DNA of 64,000 bases, taken from assembly GCF_012932365.1 (NCBI RefSeq), contig NZ_JAAIIH010000004.1, positions 100,307 through 164,306 of the forward strand. The letters run 5' to 3'. Shown in pieces: positions 1 through 8,014 of the stretch. The notes beneath the pieces were generated by a model, which was not told the DNA's origin, did no database searches, and was given only the letters and a program-made list of their open reading frames with translations. Positions within the stretch are counted from its first letter, which is position 1. Each line of letters opens with the position of its first letter. Made by a program: the position numbers and the translations under genes. This DNA comes from Bifidobacterium moraviense. GTDB taxonomy: Bacteria > Actinomycetota > Actinomycetes > Actinomycetales > Bifidobacteriaceae.

Positions 1-187
1 CCGTGGCGCGGGAGAACGCCGCCTGGTCGGCGCGGTCCGGCAGCGGCGTGCGCGCGAACCGGCTCAGCTCCTCCACGTCGGTGGAGTGGCGCAGACGCTC
101 GTAGGTGACGGTGAGGGGCTCGAAGTCGTCGGGCAGCGCGTCCTCCGCGGACTGGGCGGGCTTGGTGGTCTGGTCTTCTTCGCTCAT
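1..187 (-). CDS. Hypothetical protein, N-terminal part, cut by window edge
   Basis: Reading frame on the minus strand starting MSEEDQTTKPAQS and running off the left edge. The visible 62 residues are acidic and polar at first, then contain a DDFEPLTVTYERLRHSTD-like segment. There is no signal peptide or membrane segment in what is visible. A second in-frame ATG lies 12 bases upstream at 199. I do not recognise the family. It is upstream in the reading sense of nothing else in the window, so context gives no function. Confidence 0.55.
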   Translation of the reverse strand, partial: MSEEDQTTKPAQSAEDALPDDFEPLTVTYERLRHSTDVEELSRFARTPLPDRADQAAFSRAT

Positions 188-213
188 GCCCACCACCATA
201 CCGCCCGGCCCGA

Positions 214-867
214 TCAGCCGAGCGGCACGGGACGGTGCACCGCCCCCAGCGGTTCGGGGACCACGGCGGCGTTGAACGCCTCGGTGACGCGCGCCTCGAA
301 GCGCGCCGCCTCGTCCGCGGGGATCACGGCCGTCAGGCTCACCTTCTCCGTGTACGACTCATCCGTGCACTCCCCGCGCGCGGAAGCGACGAGCTGCTGC
401 AGCGTGCCGAGCTGCGGATAGGCCACGGTCAGCGCGAAGCGGCGGCAGGTCTCCATGCGCGCCAGCCGCCCCGCCTTCACCGCCAGCGACGCAGCCGACG
501 AGTAGGCGCGCACCAGACCGCCGGAACCGAGCAGGATGCCGCCGAAGTAGCGCGTCACCGCGATCACGGTGTCCGTAAGTCCGCTCTGACGCAGCACGTC
601 GAGGATCGGCTTGCCGGCGGTGCCGCTCGGCTCGCCGTCGTCGCTCATGCGTTCGCTCAGCCGTCCGTCGGCGCCGCCGCACACCGCCGCGTACGCCACG
701 TGGCGCGCCTTGGGATGCAGCTCGCGGACGGACGCCACGAACGCCAGCGCCTCGTCGAGCGAGTCGACGTGGCAGGCGTCGCCGATGAACTCGGACTTCT
801 TCTCCACCAGCGCGTCGTGCGCCGGGGCGTCCGCCGTGTTGAGCAGGGTGAGGGTGTCGCCGGCCAT
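214..867 (-). CDS. YigZ/IMPACT family protein
   Basis: About 217 residues when started at MAGDTLTLLN; a longer upstream reading is arginine-rich and looks non-coding, so the internal ATG is preferred. The family hallmark DDGEPSGTAGKP is present, followed by an RYFGGILLGSGGLVRAYSSA stretch typical of the IMPACT N-terminal domain, and then a shorter C-terminal DUF1949-like region. Family members are linked to translation control (yeast YIH1, human IMPACT); the bacterial role is not settled. It lies 10 bases after the 2-hydroxyacid dehydrogenase gene on the same strand, so the two may be co-transcribed. Confidence 0.85.
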   Translation of the reverse strand: MAGDTLTLLNTADAPAHDALVEKKSEFIGDACHVDSLDEALAFVASVRELHPKARHVAYAAVCGGADGRLSERMSDDGEPSGTAGKPILDVLRQSGLTDTVIAVTRYFGGILLGSGGLVRAYSSAASLAVKAGRLARMETCRRFALTVAYPQLGTLQQLVASARGECTDESYTEKVSLTAVIPADEAARFEARVTEAFNAAVVPEPLGAVHRPVPLG

Positions 868-877
868 GCGCACCGCC

Positions 878-1876
878 TCAGCGCACCACGTGCGCCGGGG
901 TTCCGGCGAACCAGGCGCGGATCGTCTCCACGTTCTGCCGCGCCACGTTGTCCAGCGCGCGCGTGGTCTTCCACGCGGTGTGCGGCGTGGCAAGCAGATG
1001 GTCGAGCCTCAGGATCGGGTCGTCCGGGGCGAGCGGCTCGTGGTCGTACACGTCCACGCCCGCCTCGATGTCGCCGCGCGCCACACGTGCCTCCAGCGCG
1101 CCCGGGGCGACGAGCTCGGCGCGCGCCGTGTTCAGCAGGATGCTCCCCGGACGCAGCAGGTCCAGCAGCCGCGCGTCGATCATGCCGCGCGTGGCCTCGT
1201 TGAGCGCCAGATGCAGGCTCACCACGTCGCTCGTGGCGAACAGGTCGTCGAGCGTGGGCACGGCCTCGGCGCCGTAGTCGGCCAGCGGCGCGGATTCGGG
1301 GTGGCGGCACCACACGCGGATGCGCATGCCCAGTCCCCGCGCGATGCGCGCCACGGCCCGCGCCACGCCGCCGAAGCCCGCCAGACCGAGCGTCAGACCG
1401 TTGAGCTCGAGCATGCCGCTGGAGCAGAACCATTCGCCGCGGTGCAGCGCCTCGTCCTGCGCGCCCACGCGGCGCGCGATCTCGAAGAGCATGGCGATCG
1501 TGTGCTCGGCCACCGAGGCGTCGCCGTAGCGCACGGCGTTGCACAGCGTGACGCCCAGCTCCCCCGCCAGCGGCACGTTGACGAAGCTCGCGACGCCGGT
1601 GCCGCAGAACACCAGGCATCGCACGCCGCCGGCCGCCATGGCGCGCAGCACGTCGTCGCCGAAGTGGTATCCGGCGCCGATCACCAGTTCGGCGCCCTCC
1701 ACGCGGCGCAGGAACTCGGCGCCGTCGGTGATCGAGTCGTCGGCCATGCGCACGCGGCACACGTCGTGCAGTTCGGGCAGATGCGCGCGGTACGGCGCGA
1801 CGAGCGCGGGCACGCAGCTGCCCAGCACCATGAGCGGCAGGTCCGCGCGGTCGGCGGGCAGTTCGGTCATTGTCAT
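878..1876 (-). CDS. D-2-hydroxyacid dehydrogenase (NAD-binding)
   Basis: 332 residues from an ATG preceded by AAGGGGGAACAC, a good ribosome site. The C-terminal half has the lactate/phosphoglycerate dehydrogenase Rossmann region: LAGFGGVARAVARIARGLGM, then SLHLALNEATRGMID, LLNTARAELV with the substrate-binding Arg, DVYDHEPL with the catalytic Glu region, and ATPHTAW with the catalytic His. It is a cytosolic NAD-dependent reductase or dehydrogenase of 2-oxo/2-hydroxy acids; the exact substrate cannot be read from sequence. It precedes the YigZ-family gene closely, and follows the CapA-like gene on the same strand after about 55 bases. Confidence 0.85.
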   Translation of the reverse strand: MTMTELPADRADLPLMVLGSCVPALVAPYRAHLPELHDVCRVRMADDSITDGAEFLRRVEGAELVIGAGYHFGDDVLRAMAAGGVRCLVFCGTGVASFVNVPLAGELGVTLCNAVRYGDASVAEHTIAMLFEIARRVGAQDEALHRGEWFCSSGMLELNGLTLGLAGFGGVARAVARIARGLGMRIRVWCRHPESAPLADYGAEAVPTLDDLFATSDVVSLHLALNEATRGMIDARLLDLLRPGSILLNTARAELVAPGALEARVARGDIEAGVDVYDHEPLAPDDPILRLDHLLATPHTAWKTTRALDNVARQNVETIRAWFAGTPAHVVR

Positions 1877-1931
1877 GTGTTCCCCCTTGGTTGGCACTTG
1901 TTCACGACGGTTCGCGGCGGTCGCGCACACG

Positions 1932-3458
1932 TCACTTGGACGACGACGCGGCCGCTTCCTCGGTGATCTTCCATTCGCGCACCACGTTCGGATCCGGATT
2001 GTTGCGGTACAGCACGTCGTGGATGCGCTGACGCACCTGCGCGTCCTGGTCGTCGCCCCAGCAGGCGCCGTCCGGACGGTCCTCCGCCAGCGGGCACCAG
2101 CGGTACTGGCCCTGGCGCACGCTCGCCGTGGGCAGCCAGTCGATGCGGTTGAGTCGCCAGCTCGACGCCTGACCCTTCTTCCCGGCGAACTGCACGCGGA
2201 TGGTGACGCCCTGGTTGTTGGACTCGTGGCCGGGGATGGACGACGTGACGGTGACGGCGTTGCCCAGACCGTAGACGATCCACGTGCCGTTGTAGTACTC
2301 GATCGGCTGCGCGGAATGGCTGCCGGTGCCGTAGATGAAGTCGAACGCGCCGGTGTCGGCGAGCGCGTGCATCTCGGAGACCTGCCACGAATCGGCGTAG
2401 TCGATGTATTCGGTCACGGAGTGCGTGGTGGCCACCACGATGTCCGCGCCCTGCTCGCGCGCCGCCTTGGCCTTGGCCACCGCGCGGTCGATGTCCGACT
2501 GATGGTGCGAATCGCCGGTGCCGCGCAGCTGGTCCACCATCCAGTCCGGGTCCGCCTTGTAGCCGTTGAGCGCGCTGGTGCCGGCCACCACGGCCACCTT
2601 GCCGCCGCCGGTGGGCGAGTCGAGCACCATGGGCTGCGTGGAGGCGGCCTCGGTGGTGTAGGCGCCGGTGTGGCGGATGCCGGCCGCGTCCAGCATGCCG
2701 GTGAGGCGCGCGATGCCCTCCGCGCCGCGGTCCCACGAATGGTTGGTGGCGGTGGTGCAGGCGGTGTAGCCCACGTGCTGGGCGGCGTCCACCACCTCGG
2801 GCGGGATGTTGAACACCGGGTAGTCGGCGTACGGGCCGCCGCGCGGGGCCACCGGGGTCTCGAAGTTGCACACGGACAGGTCCGTGGCGGCCATGTAGCG
2901 CTTCATCGGCTCGAACAGCGGGTCGAAGTCGAACGCGGTGCCGTCCGTGGCGGAGGTGTCCGGGCCGGCGAAGTTCTGCCACAGGCGCTGATGGAACAGC
3001 AGGTCGCCGTTGAACAGCACGGAGACGCAGTCGGTGTCCGGGCAGTCGGGCGCGTTGCCGGGGTGGGTCTGCACCGGGTCGGGGACGGACTGGGTGCGGC
3101 TGATCTCGCCCGTCGATCCCGCGGGAGACGTGGCCGCGTTCGCGCCCGCGCCTGCGTTCGCGCCCGCGCCCTGCGACGACGCGGATCCCAGTCCCCCGCG
3201 CGTCCATGCCACGGTGACCACGATCACGAGCGCCACGGCCACCGCGGCCGCCAGCGCCGCGATCGTCCGGCGTGCGCCCTTCGTCCTGCGCGTTCCGGGT
3301 GCCCTGTGCGTCCCGGGAGCCCTGTGCTCGCCGCCCTGCGGGGGGCGACCGTCGGCCCGCGACATCTGTGATGCTTGTGATGCCTGTGGGGTCTGTGGGG
3401 TCTGTGATGCCTGTGACGCCCGTGGGGCTCGTGCGCCGTGCTCGCCCGCCGTGTCCAT
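1932..3458 (-). CDS. CapA/PgsA-like capsule-synthesis family protein, membrane anchored
   Basis: 508 residues from an ATG preceded by GAGAGGAAGG. A disordered cytoplasmic tail of about 65 residues with repeated SQ/PQ tripeptides comes first, then one membrane segment (IAALAAAVAVALVIVVTVAW), a Gly/Ala linker, and a large extracellular domain. That domain has metallophosphatase-like motifs of the PGA_cap family: FNGDLLFH, SVCNFETP, ATNHSWDRG, ATTHSVTEY and GTGSHSAQP. The family includes poly-gamma-glutamate synthesis protein CapA, but in actinobacteria these proteins usually stand alone and the substrate is unknown. No capB or capC is nearby. The frame stays open far upstream to 4493, but that part crosses intergenic repeats and is not believed. 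Confidence 0.8.
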   Translation of the reverse strand: MDTAGEHGARAPRASQASQTPQTPQASQASQMSRADGRPPQGGEHRAPGTHRAPGTRRTKGARRTIAALAAAVAVALVIVVTVAWTRGGLGSASSQGAGANAGAGANAATSPAGSTGEISRTQSVPDPVQTHPGNAPDCPDTDCVSVLFNGDLLFHQRLWQNFAGPDTSATDGTAFDFDPLFEPMKRYMAATDLSVCNFETPVAPRGGPYADYPVFNIPPEVVDAAQHVGYTACTTATNHSWDRGAEGIARLTGMLDAAGIRHTGAYTTEAASTQPMVLDSPTGGGKVAVVAGTSALNGYKADPDWMVDQLRGTGDSHHQSDIDRAVAKAKAAREQGADIVVATTHSVTEYIDYADSWQVSEMHALADTGAFDFIYGTGSHSAQPIEYYNGTWIVYGLGNAVTVTSSIPGHESNNQGVTIRVQFAGKKGQASSWRLNRIDWLPTASVRQGQYRWCPLAEDRPDGACWGDDQDAQVRQRIHDVLYRNNPDPNVVREWKITEEAAASSSK

Positions 3459-3898
3459 TGCGTCCCGCCTTCCTCTCTTCTTCCGCTCGGTGTGCCGTTC
3501 CGTTCTCCGTCGTTCTTGTCCCACGCCGTTCTGCGGCGCATGCGCGACGCGTCTCTCCAGCGCGCCGTGTCCACGGATGCACGACCCCGAGCATATGACC
3601 ATGGGCCGATAGCATGACGGGCGTCGGGGTGGTCGGAATCCGTCCCTGTCGCGGCTGCGGCAACGACGACAGCGACGACGGCTGCGGCTGCGGCGGCAAC
3701 GACGACCGCAGCAGCAGCGGCAGCAACGACGATGACGCGATCGTGCGGCATCCGCGTGACGCGGCCGACGATCGGCGGAATCCCGCCGGTGTGAGCGCTC
3801 TCTTTGCCAAACCGTCGAACGGTTCCGTACAATCGCGTAGGACGGTCGGACAACGGCGTACCCTCCGTCCCCTTCCTTAGCGAAGCCCCGAATGCCGT

Positions 3899-3991
3899 CT
3901 CTCGGAATCCCGCACAACCACGTCTCGGAATCCCACACGCCGTGCCGCGGAATCCCGCACCACCACGTCTCGGAATCCCGCACGACCACGT
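3899..3991. repeat. Four imperfect tandem copies of a short repeat
   Basis: The unit is about 20-24 bases around TCTCGGAATCCCGCAC followed by CACG, repeated four times with small changes. It lies upstream of the CapA-like gene. No known element recognised. Confidence 0.7.
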
Positions 3992-4080
3992 CAGCGGACG
4001 CTACCTGCAGCAGGCAGGACGTCGACCTTCCCATTCGATCGCGCTCTCGTCCGAATGCACATCCGTCGCCTGAACCGGAT

Positions 4081-4183
4081 GTGATTCCGGGCGGTTCCGA
4101 TACCAGAAACGTCCGAAACCACAACCATTCGCGGAACCGGGTGTGATTCCGGACGGTTCCGATACCGAAAACGTCCGGAATCA
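4081..4183. repeat. Two copies of a palindromic unit, spacing 62 bases
   Basis: Each copy begins GTGATTCCGG. The second (4143-4183) is an inverted repeat with perfect 12-base arms GTGATTCCGGAC and GTCCGGAATCAC around a 17-base loop. The first is a decayed version of the same structure. Confidence 0.75.
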
Positions 4184-4207
4184 CATCCATCCGGCCCGGG
4201 CCCCGGC

Positions 4208-4535
4208 ATCGTCCGCAACGTTGCGGCGATCGGCCATCGTGGACGGCATCGGCGATGTCCAACATGGTCGCCCAGCGCAACGTCACGATCCCCGGACGCA
4301 CACTTCTGGCCCATACCCCCGGAACGCGCCTCGAAACGGCCTCTGCCGGACATGTCCCGGCAAACGAAGGGCCGGGTTTCCGAAGCAACCCCGGAATCGC
4401 AACGACGCGCCAGAAAACCCGCCCCTTCGTTTGCCGTCCGATCCCGCAACGTTGCGACGATCGGCCATCGTGGCGGACGAAACCGGCGTCCAAGATGGTT
4501 CATCATCACAGCGTTGCGATCCTCGGACTTTGGCC
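4208..4535. repeat. Paired complex repeats around CGCAACGTTGCG
   Basis: Two diverged copies, near 4212-4310 and 4446-4535, share CGCAACGTTGCG followed by CGATCGGCCATCGTGG and end near GATCCCCGGAC or GATCCTCGGAC. Between them lies an inverted pair, GGCAAACGAAGGG and CCCTTCGTTTGCC in decayed form. The layout resembles nested palindromic intergenic elements seen elsewhere in this window, with different sequence. Confidence 0.55.
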
Positions 4536-4810
4536 TATAACCCCAAATTCCGCCGTTTTGGGCATGAAAAAGGATTCAGGAGAGGGTTCCGTCTCAGTAC
4601 GCCCTTACCCCTTGGAAACATTGGGGTTATGACTTGCCGCTGATAGCTGTTTCCACCTTGTTTACCACCTAACATGCCGAAAACTGCGAGCCGTCACGCG
4701 TCCCCACGCGCATGCGCCTTCGCGATGCGTCAAGGTCGTGGCACTCGCCGACGCTTCGTGTTCAGGTTGCAGGCGCGACGGCCCGAGAGTCGCCGCGCCC
4801 TTAATGAACG

Positions 4811-4933
4811 TCACACCAATAGTCGCAGCAGCTGATAGAGCTGCCACAGGCTCCGCACGTTGAAGCGCGTGCCATCGACCGTGGCGAACGCCTCGCCGTC
4901 GCCCACATGGACGACGACCGTACACCTGTTCAC
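4811..4933 (-). CDS. Possible 40-residue small protein or gene remnant
   Basis: A GTG-initiated frame whose product has protein-like composition, including TVVVHVGDGEAFATVDG and then RSLWQLYQLLRLL, an amphipathic-looking end. Codon third positions are GC-rich like the real genes. No clear ribosome site precedes the GTG, and the open frame continues upstream without a start codon, so this may be the tail of a decayed gene. Family unknown. Confidence 0.25.
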   Translation of the reverse strand: MNRCTVVVHVGDGEAFATVDGTRFNVRSLWQLYQLLRLLV

Positions 4934-4953
4934 GGAGAGACTACCGTGTACCG

Positions 4954-5045
4954 TGATATGATTGCATCTTGCAACCTTGTTGATTAAGGGCGCAAGCCGG
5001 TAATCAACGAGCAGGCTCGGTGTTGGTAGCGCCGGGCCTTTTCTT
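4954..5045 (+). ncRNA. Candidate small RNA with extended -10 promoter and terminator
   Basis: An extended -10 element, TGA then TATGAT (4957-4962), is followed by an 8-base perfect stem GTTGATTA/TAATCAAC (4979-4986 and 5001-5008). After it comes a GC-rich hairpin, GGCTCGGTG against CGCCGGGCC (5014-5038, with G-U pairs), directly followed by TTTTCTT. A promoter, a folded body and an intrinsic terminator within about 90 bases suggest an independent transcript. No known RNA family recognised, and no gene follows closely that it could control. Confidence 0.4.
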
Positions 5046-5845
5046 GTACCGGCTTACGCCGGTAACGGCCCGTCATATCAACGGGGACGCCGCATGATAC
5101 GGCATCGCATAGCAGCCTATCAGCATTTGCGTCGGGACGTGACGACGACGAAAAGGTGCAAACATTACCGATGTCTCCGGCAAAACCGCCGTGGAACGCA
5201 ATTGACGTATGTCGCCCCCGCCCGAAACCGGACGCGAGGCACTCGCAGACGGCGCCGACATGTATCGGGCAAGACGACAGCGGATCGCGTCGAGATGCTC
5301 CGCCTTCGCGAACAAGGACATTGTCCCCATGACGCGGCGTTCCGGTTGTGTGCATGATGCGCATAACCGTCGAAGCCGGTGTGGAGAACTCGCAGTCGTT
5401 CGCATCACACGAACAACCGGCTGCATCGTTCAGGAGATGCAACGGCGGCCCGCGCCCGAACGCCCCGGCAAACCGACGGCAAGCAGCATGCCACGTCGGC
5501 AAACACCCCTAGGGGGAGGGTCCCCCTAGGTCTTCGCAGCCCGGCCGCTGGGGGCCTGGTTCTGACGCTGAATGCATCTGGGGACATCCTTTGAATTTAG
5601 CGTTACATCCCAGTTGTTTCCCAATGGAGAGTAGGAGGTCTAACGATTCACCGCCTCCTCGATGCGCCGCCGGCACGGGCATCCGACATGTGGCCGTCAC
5701 TGCCACGACTACGCATCACGGGGCACGCCCTCCCCGGCGCCGTAGACACGCCGCCAAGCATGAGGCTTGACTACGGTAATCGGTAGATGGTGGCGGCCAT
5801 CACGACCCAACCACCCATAACCGAACCCACGAATCCCAGACATGG
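5046..5845. other. Intergenic stretch, no supported gene
   Basis: No frame in this 800-base stretch has a convincing start and family resemblance. The one clear structure is a perfect 10-base hairpin, CCTAGGGGGA and TCCCCCTAGG, at 5508-5530. It may be a decayed mobile-element region, but no terminal repeats were identified. Confidence 0.4.
5508..5530. repeat. Perfect 10-bp inverted repeat
   Basis: Arms CCTAGGGGGA (5508-5517) and TCCCCCTAGG (5521-5530) with a GGG loop. There is no T-run on either side, so it is not an obvious terminator. Confidence 0.6.
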
Positions 5846-5948
5846 TATAATCCTTTCGGTTGTGAGATTGCTGACTCGCGTCGGATTGCGCGAGTCAGTG
5901 CCCCGCAAGGGAAAAGGCCGCGAACACTCACAATGTTCGCGGCCTTTC
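5843..5948 (+). ncRNA. Candidate small RNA with consensus extended -10 and terminator
   Basis: TGG followed by a perfect TATAAT (5846-5851) forms an extended -10 promoter. The expected transcript of about 90 bases has a 10-base perfect stem, CTGACTCGCG/CGCGAGTCAG (5871-5880 and 5889-5898), a short GC linker, and an 11-base terminator stem GGCCGCGAACA/TGTTCGCGGCC (5916-5944) followed by TTT. The architecture matches the candidate at 4954-5045, but the sequences differ. No coding frame with a ribosome site lies within it. No Rfam family recognised. Confidence 0.5.
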
Positions 5949-6151
5949 ACATACCCCCCACGGGGACAACCGAGGAACGACACCACCGATACGCCAACGG
6001 GCGTCGTCATTCACGCCCCACGCATGACGGCTGTAAGCGGTTATACGTTGACACAAATGGCACCGGCGAAATTCTCCGTCTCCGTCGATGTATCATCGAA
6101 ACCACTCCTTGGGTTGGGAGTTACGCGAACTCTTGTTCGCGCCGTACCTCG

Positions 6152-6186
6152 GGCTCGCAAGCGTTGCACCGCTTGCGAGCCTTTTC
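6152..6186 (+). terminator. Strong intrinsic terminator, 12-bp stem
   Basis: GGCTCGCAAGCG and CGCTTGCGAGCC pair perfectly around TTGCAC and are followed by TTTT. The stretch before it (6097-6141) has two further small hairpins, but I see no convincing promoter, so whether it ends another small RNA is open. Confidence 0.55.
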
Positions 6187-6218
6187 GGTACGCCTTCGGA
6201 TATACCCGGCATGCAGGC

Positions 6219-6404
6219 CTATAGGCCCCAGCCGAGGAACGCGTCGAACTGTCTGCCACGCGCGGCCCTTTCCTGCGGCATGGTCGGGCTCAGCGAACAG
6301 GCCGCGCGCTTCCAACGCTGGGTTCCCTTCGCCGTCAGCCCGTTCTTCCTCATCGGCCGGCCGCAGATCGGGCATTTCTTCGCCTCGCTGGATCTCGTTC
6401 TCAT
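6219..6404 (-). pseudogene. Fragment of IS1249/IS256-type transposase N-terminus
   Basis: A 61-residue frame contains KKCPICGRPMRKNGLTAKG and then TQRW, the zinc-ribbon start typical of IS1249-like actinobacterial transposases. The second CxxC pair expected just after QRW is absent, and the frame stops soon after RQFDAFLGW. The catalytic region is missing altogether. This is a degenerate remnant in an otherwise gene-poor stretch, a sign of past insertion activity. Confidence 0.6.
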
Positions 6405-6602
6405 GGGTCCAGCCCACCAGAGGAACGTCCCTATTGTCGTGCGAAGGAAGATGACGCCTCGGCGCACCTACTCCCGCAATCCGTACCCCTCAAGGCACCA
6501 CCTAACTCGCGCCTCACAACGCCCCTTCACGCACCATCGCGCGACAGGACGGCGAGTGCCGGAACGGCTTGAAACCGTTGAAATTCCGCCGTTTTCGGCA
6601 TG

Positions 6603-6636
6603 AAAAAAGGGATTCACGGTTTCCCGTAAATCCCTT
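6603..6636 (-). terminator. Terminator of tRNA-Ser
   Basis: Read on the minus strand, GGGATTTACGGG and a near complement ending CCGTGAATCCC fold into a stem followed by TTTTTT, immediately downstream of the tRNA-Ser gene. Confidence 0.8.
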
Positions 6637-6641
6637 GTGGG

Positions 6642-6730
6642 CGGAGTGAGAGGGATTCGAACCCTCGAACCGCTAATACGCAGTTAACACCTTAGCAGGG
6701 TGCCCCTTTCGGCCACTCAGGCATCACTCC
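6642..6730 (-). tRNA. tRNA-Ser (anticodon GCT)
   Basis: The minus strand gives an 89-base class II tRNA: acceptor GGAGTGA pairing with TCACTCC, anticodon loop CTGCTAAGG with GCT, a long variable arm typical of serine tRNA, and the T-loop GGTTCGAATCC. The discriminator base is G, as expected for tRNA-Ser. CCA is not encoded. Reads AGC/AGT codons. Confidence 0.93.
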
Positions 6731-6770
6731 AGTCACGCTGCGAAGCGCAACGAGGATTCACTATACCACA

Positions 6771-7703
6771 CTATGCGGGGTTGGAATCGCCGGAGAACGT
6801 AATTATTACGGCGGCGATCACCAATCCGATGCCAGCGACGTCCCAGATCGTTGGAATCTCGCCGAAAATCAGCGCCACCAGAGACGCCACGGCCGGGTTG
6901 ATGGACTGCATCACGGAGAACGCGCCGGACGTGGTGCGCCGCATCACCACCTGATCCACCACGTACGGCAGGAACGAGGCGCACACGGCCACCACCAGCA
7001 GCACGCCGAGCAGCATCCACGCGCCGCCCGGCCCCGCGGCCCACGTGGCCTCCGCCTTGGGGTGCACGGTGGCGCACACCGCGGGCACGGCGAGCGCGAG
7101 CGACTGGGCACCCCATCCGATGAGCATCGCCACGCTGAGCCAGTCGAGGGGCGTGCCGCCGCTGGCCACCCTGCGCCCCAGCACGATGTACACGCCCCAC
7201 ATCGAGCCGCCCACGAGGATGGCCACCAGGCCCACCAGGAACGTGCCGCCGCTCGGCTGGGCCAGCGACATGCCGGCGAGCAACACCACGCCGCACGCCG
7301 CCACCAGGATGCCGAGCCGTTCGCGCCACGACCGTCCGGCGATCACCGCCACGGACAGCGGCCCCACGAACTCGATGGCCGTGGCCACGCCCACGTTCAT
7401 GTTGCTGATGGCCACGTAGTACATGGTGTTCATCAACGCCAGCGAGAGGCCGCAGCCCACCACCACGCCCCAGTCGCGGGCGGAGGCGGGCATGTGGGCG
7501 CGCTTGGACGCGGTCCACGGATGCCGCCACGCCAGCATGAGCAGCGCGCAGAACCCCACGCGGTACCACACGGCGTACAGCGGGTCGAGCTGGGTGAACG
7601 CCTGCTTGGCCACCAGCGTGGCCGCGTACATCACGATCGCCTCCCCGAGCACGATGACGAACACCGGCACGCGGTCGAGGACGCGCAACAACACCTTCTT
7701 CAT
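6771..7703 (-). CDS. EamA/DMT-family transporter (RhtA-like)
   Basis: 310 residues from MKKVLLRVLD. About ten hydrophobic segments alternate with short loops, in two homologous EamA halves. Recognisable pieces include MNTMYYVAISNMNVGVATAIE near the end of the first repeat and VMRRTTSGAFSVMQSINPA in the second, a pattern seen in RhtA-type threonine/homoserine exporters. Substrate is inferred only broadly as amino acids or metabolites. The ATG has a weak ribosome site and an upstream in-frame GTG is possible. It is divergent from dinB. Confidence 0.85.
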   Translation of the reverse strand: MKKVLLRVLDRVPVFVIVLGEAIVMYAATLVAKQAFTQLDPLYAVWYRVGFCALLMLAWRHPWTASKRAHMPASARDWGVVVGCGLSLALMNTMYYVAISNMNVGVATAIEFVGPLSVAVIAGRSWRERLGILVAACGVVLLAGMSLAQPSGGTFLVGLVAILVGGSMWGVYIVLGRRVASGGTPLDWLSVAMLIGWGAQSLALAVPAVCATVHPKAEATWAAGPGGAWMLLGVLLVVAVCASFLPYVVDQVVMRRTTSGAFSVMQSINPAVASLVALIFGEIPTIWDVAGIGLVIAAVIITFSGDSNPA

Positions 7704-8014
7704 GAGCGTCACGCTACACGGCGCGGCGGAAGATGAAGCGCTTCCCGGACGCCACGCGAACGCGTCCGAAACGGCGTCCGCATGGCGAGACAAGCCCACG
7801 GGGCAACGACGCACGACGGTGCACGACGACGCACGACGGTGCACGATGACGCGCGGCGGCGTGCGACAACGCGCGCGGAAACGCACCGCGGCACCTTGCG
7901 CGCCGACGTACGCACCGACTCGCGCGCCGCTCCATCCGCGTACTCCGACCGCGCAACCGACCCATGTCTCCATCCGCGCCCCACCCCGCAACCCCGAGGC
8001 GCTACGATGGCCGC
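7704..8014. other. Divergent intergenic region with short tandem repeats
   Basis: Between the EamA transporter and dinB. It contains tandem copies of a unit around GCACGACGGTGCACGACGA at about 7805-7865, which also form partial palindromes through GGTGCAC. Promoters for both genes should lie here, but I cannot place them with confidence. Confidence 0.45.

Larger units (their letters stand above)
3459..4810. other. Long intergenic region, no supported gene
   Basis: About 1.35 kb. A trinucleotide-biased GC-rich stretch lies near 3640-3745. It is followed by three separate groups of short repeats (listed individually) and by a plain stretch from about 4545 to 4810. Open frames here either lack ribosome sites or read through the repeats, so I assign no protein. 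Confidence 0.5.

Noticed and set aside
3459..4493. N-terminal extension of the CapA-like frame, giving an 853-residue protein
   Set aside because: The extension reads through intergenic repeats, lacks a ribosome site at its start, and the internal ATG at 3458 has a good one just before the membrane segment.
4984..5502. 172-residue minus-strand frame in the gene-poor region
   Set aside because: No family resemblance or ribosome site, and it overlaps the small RNA terminator.
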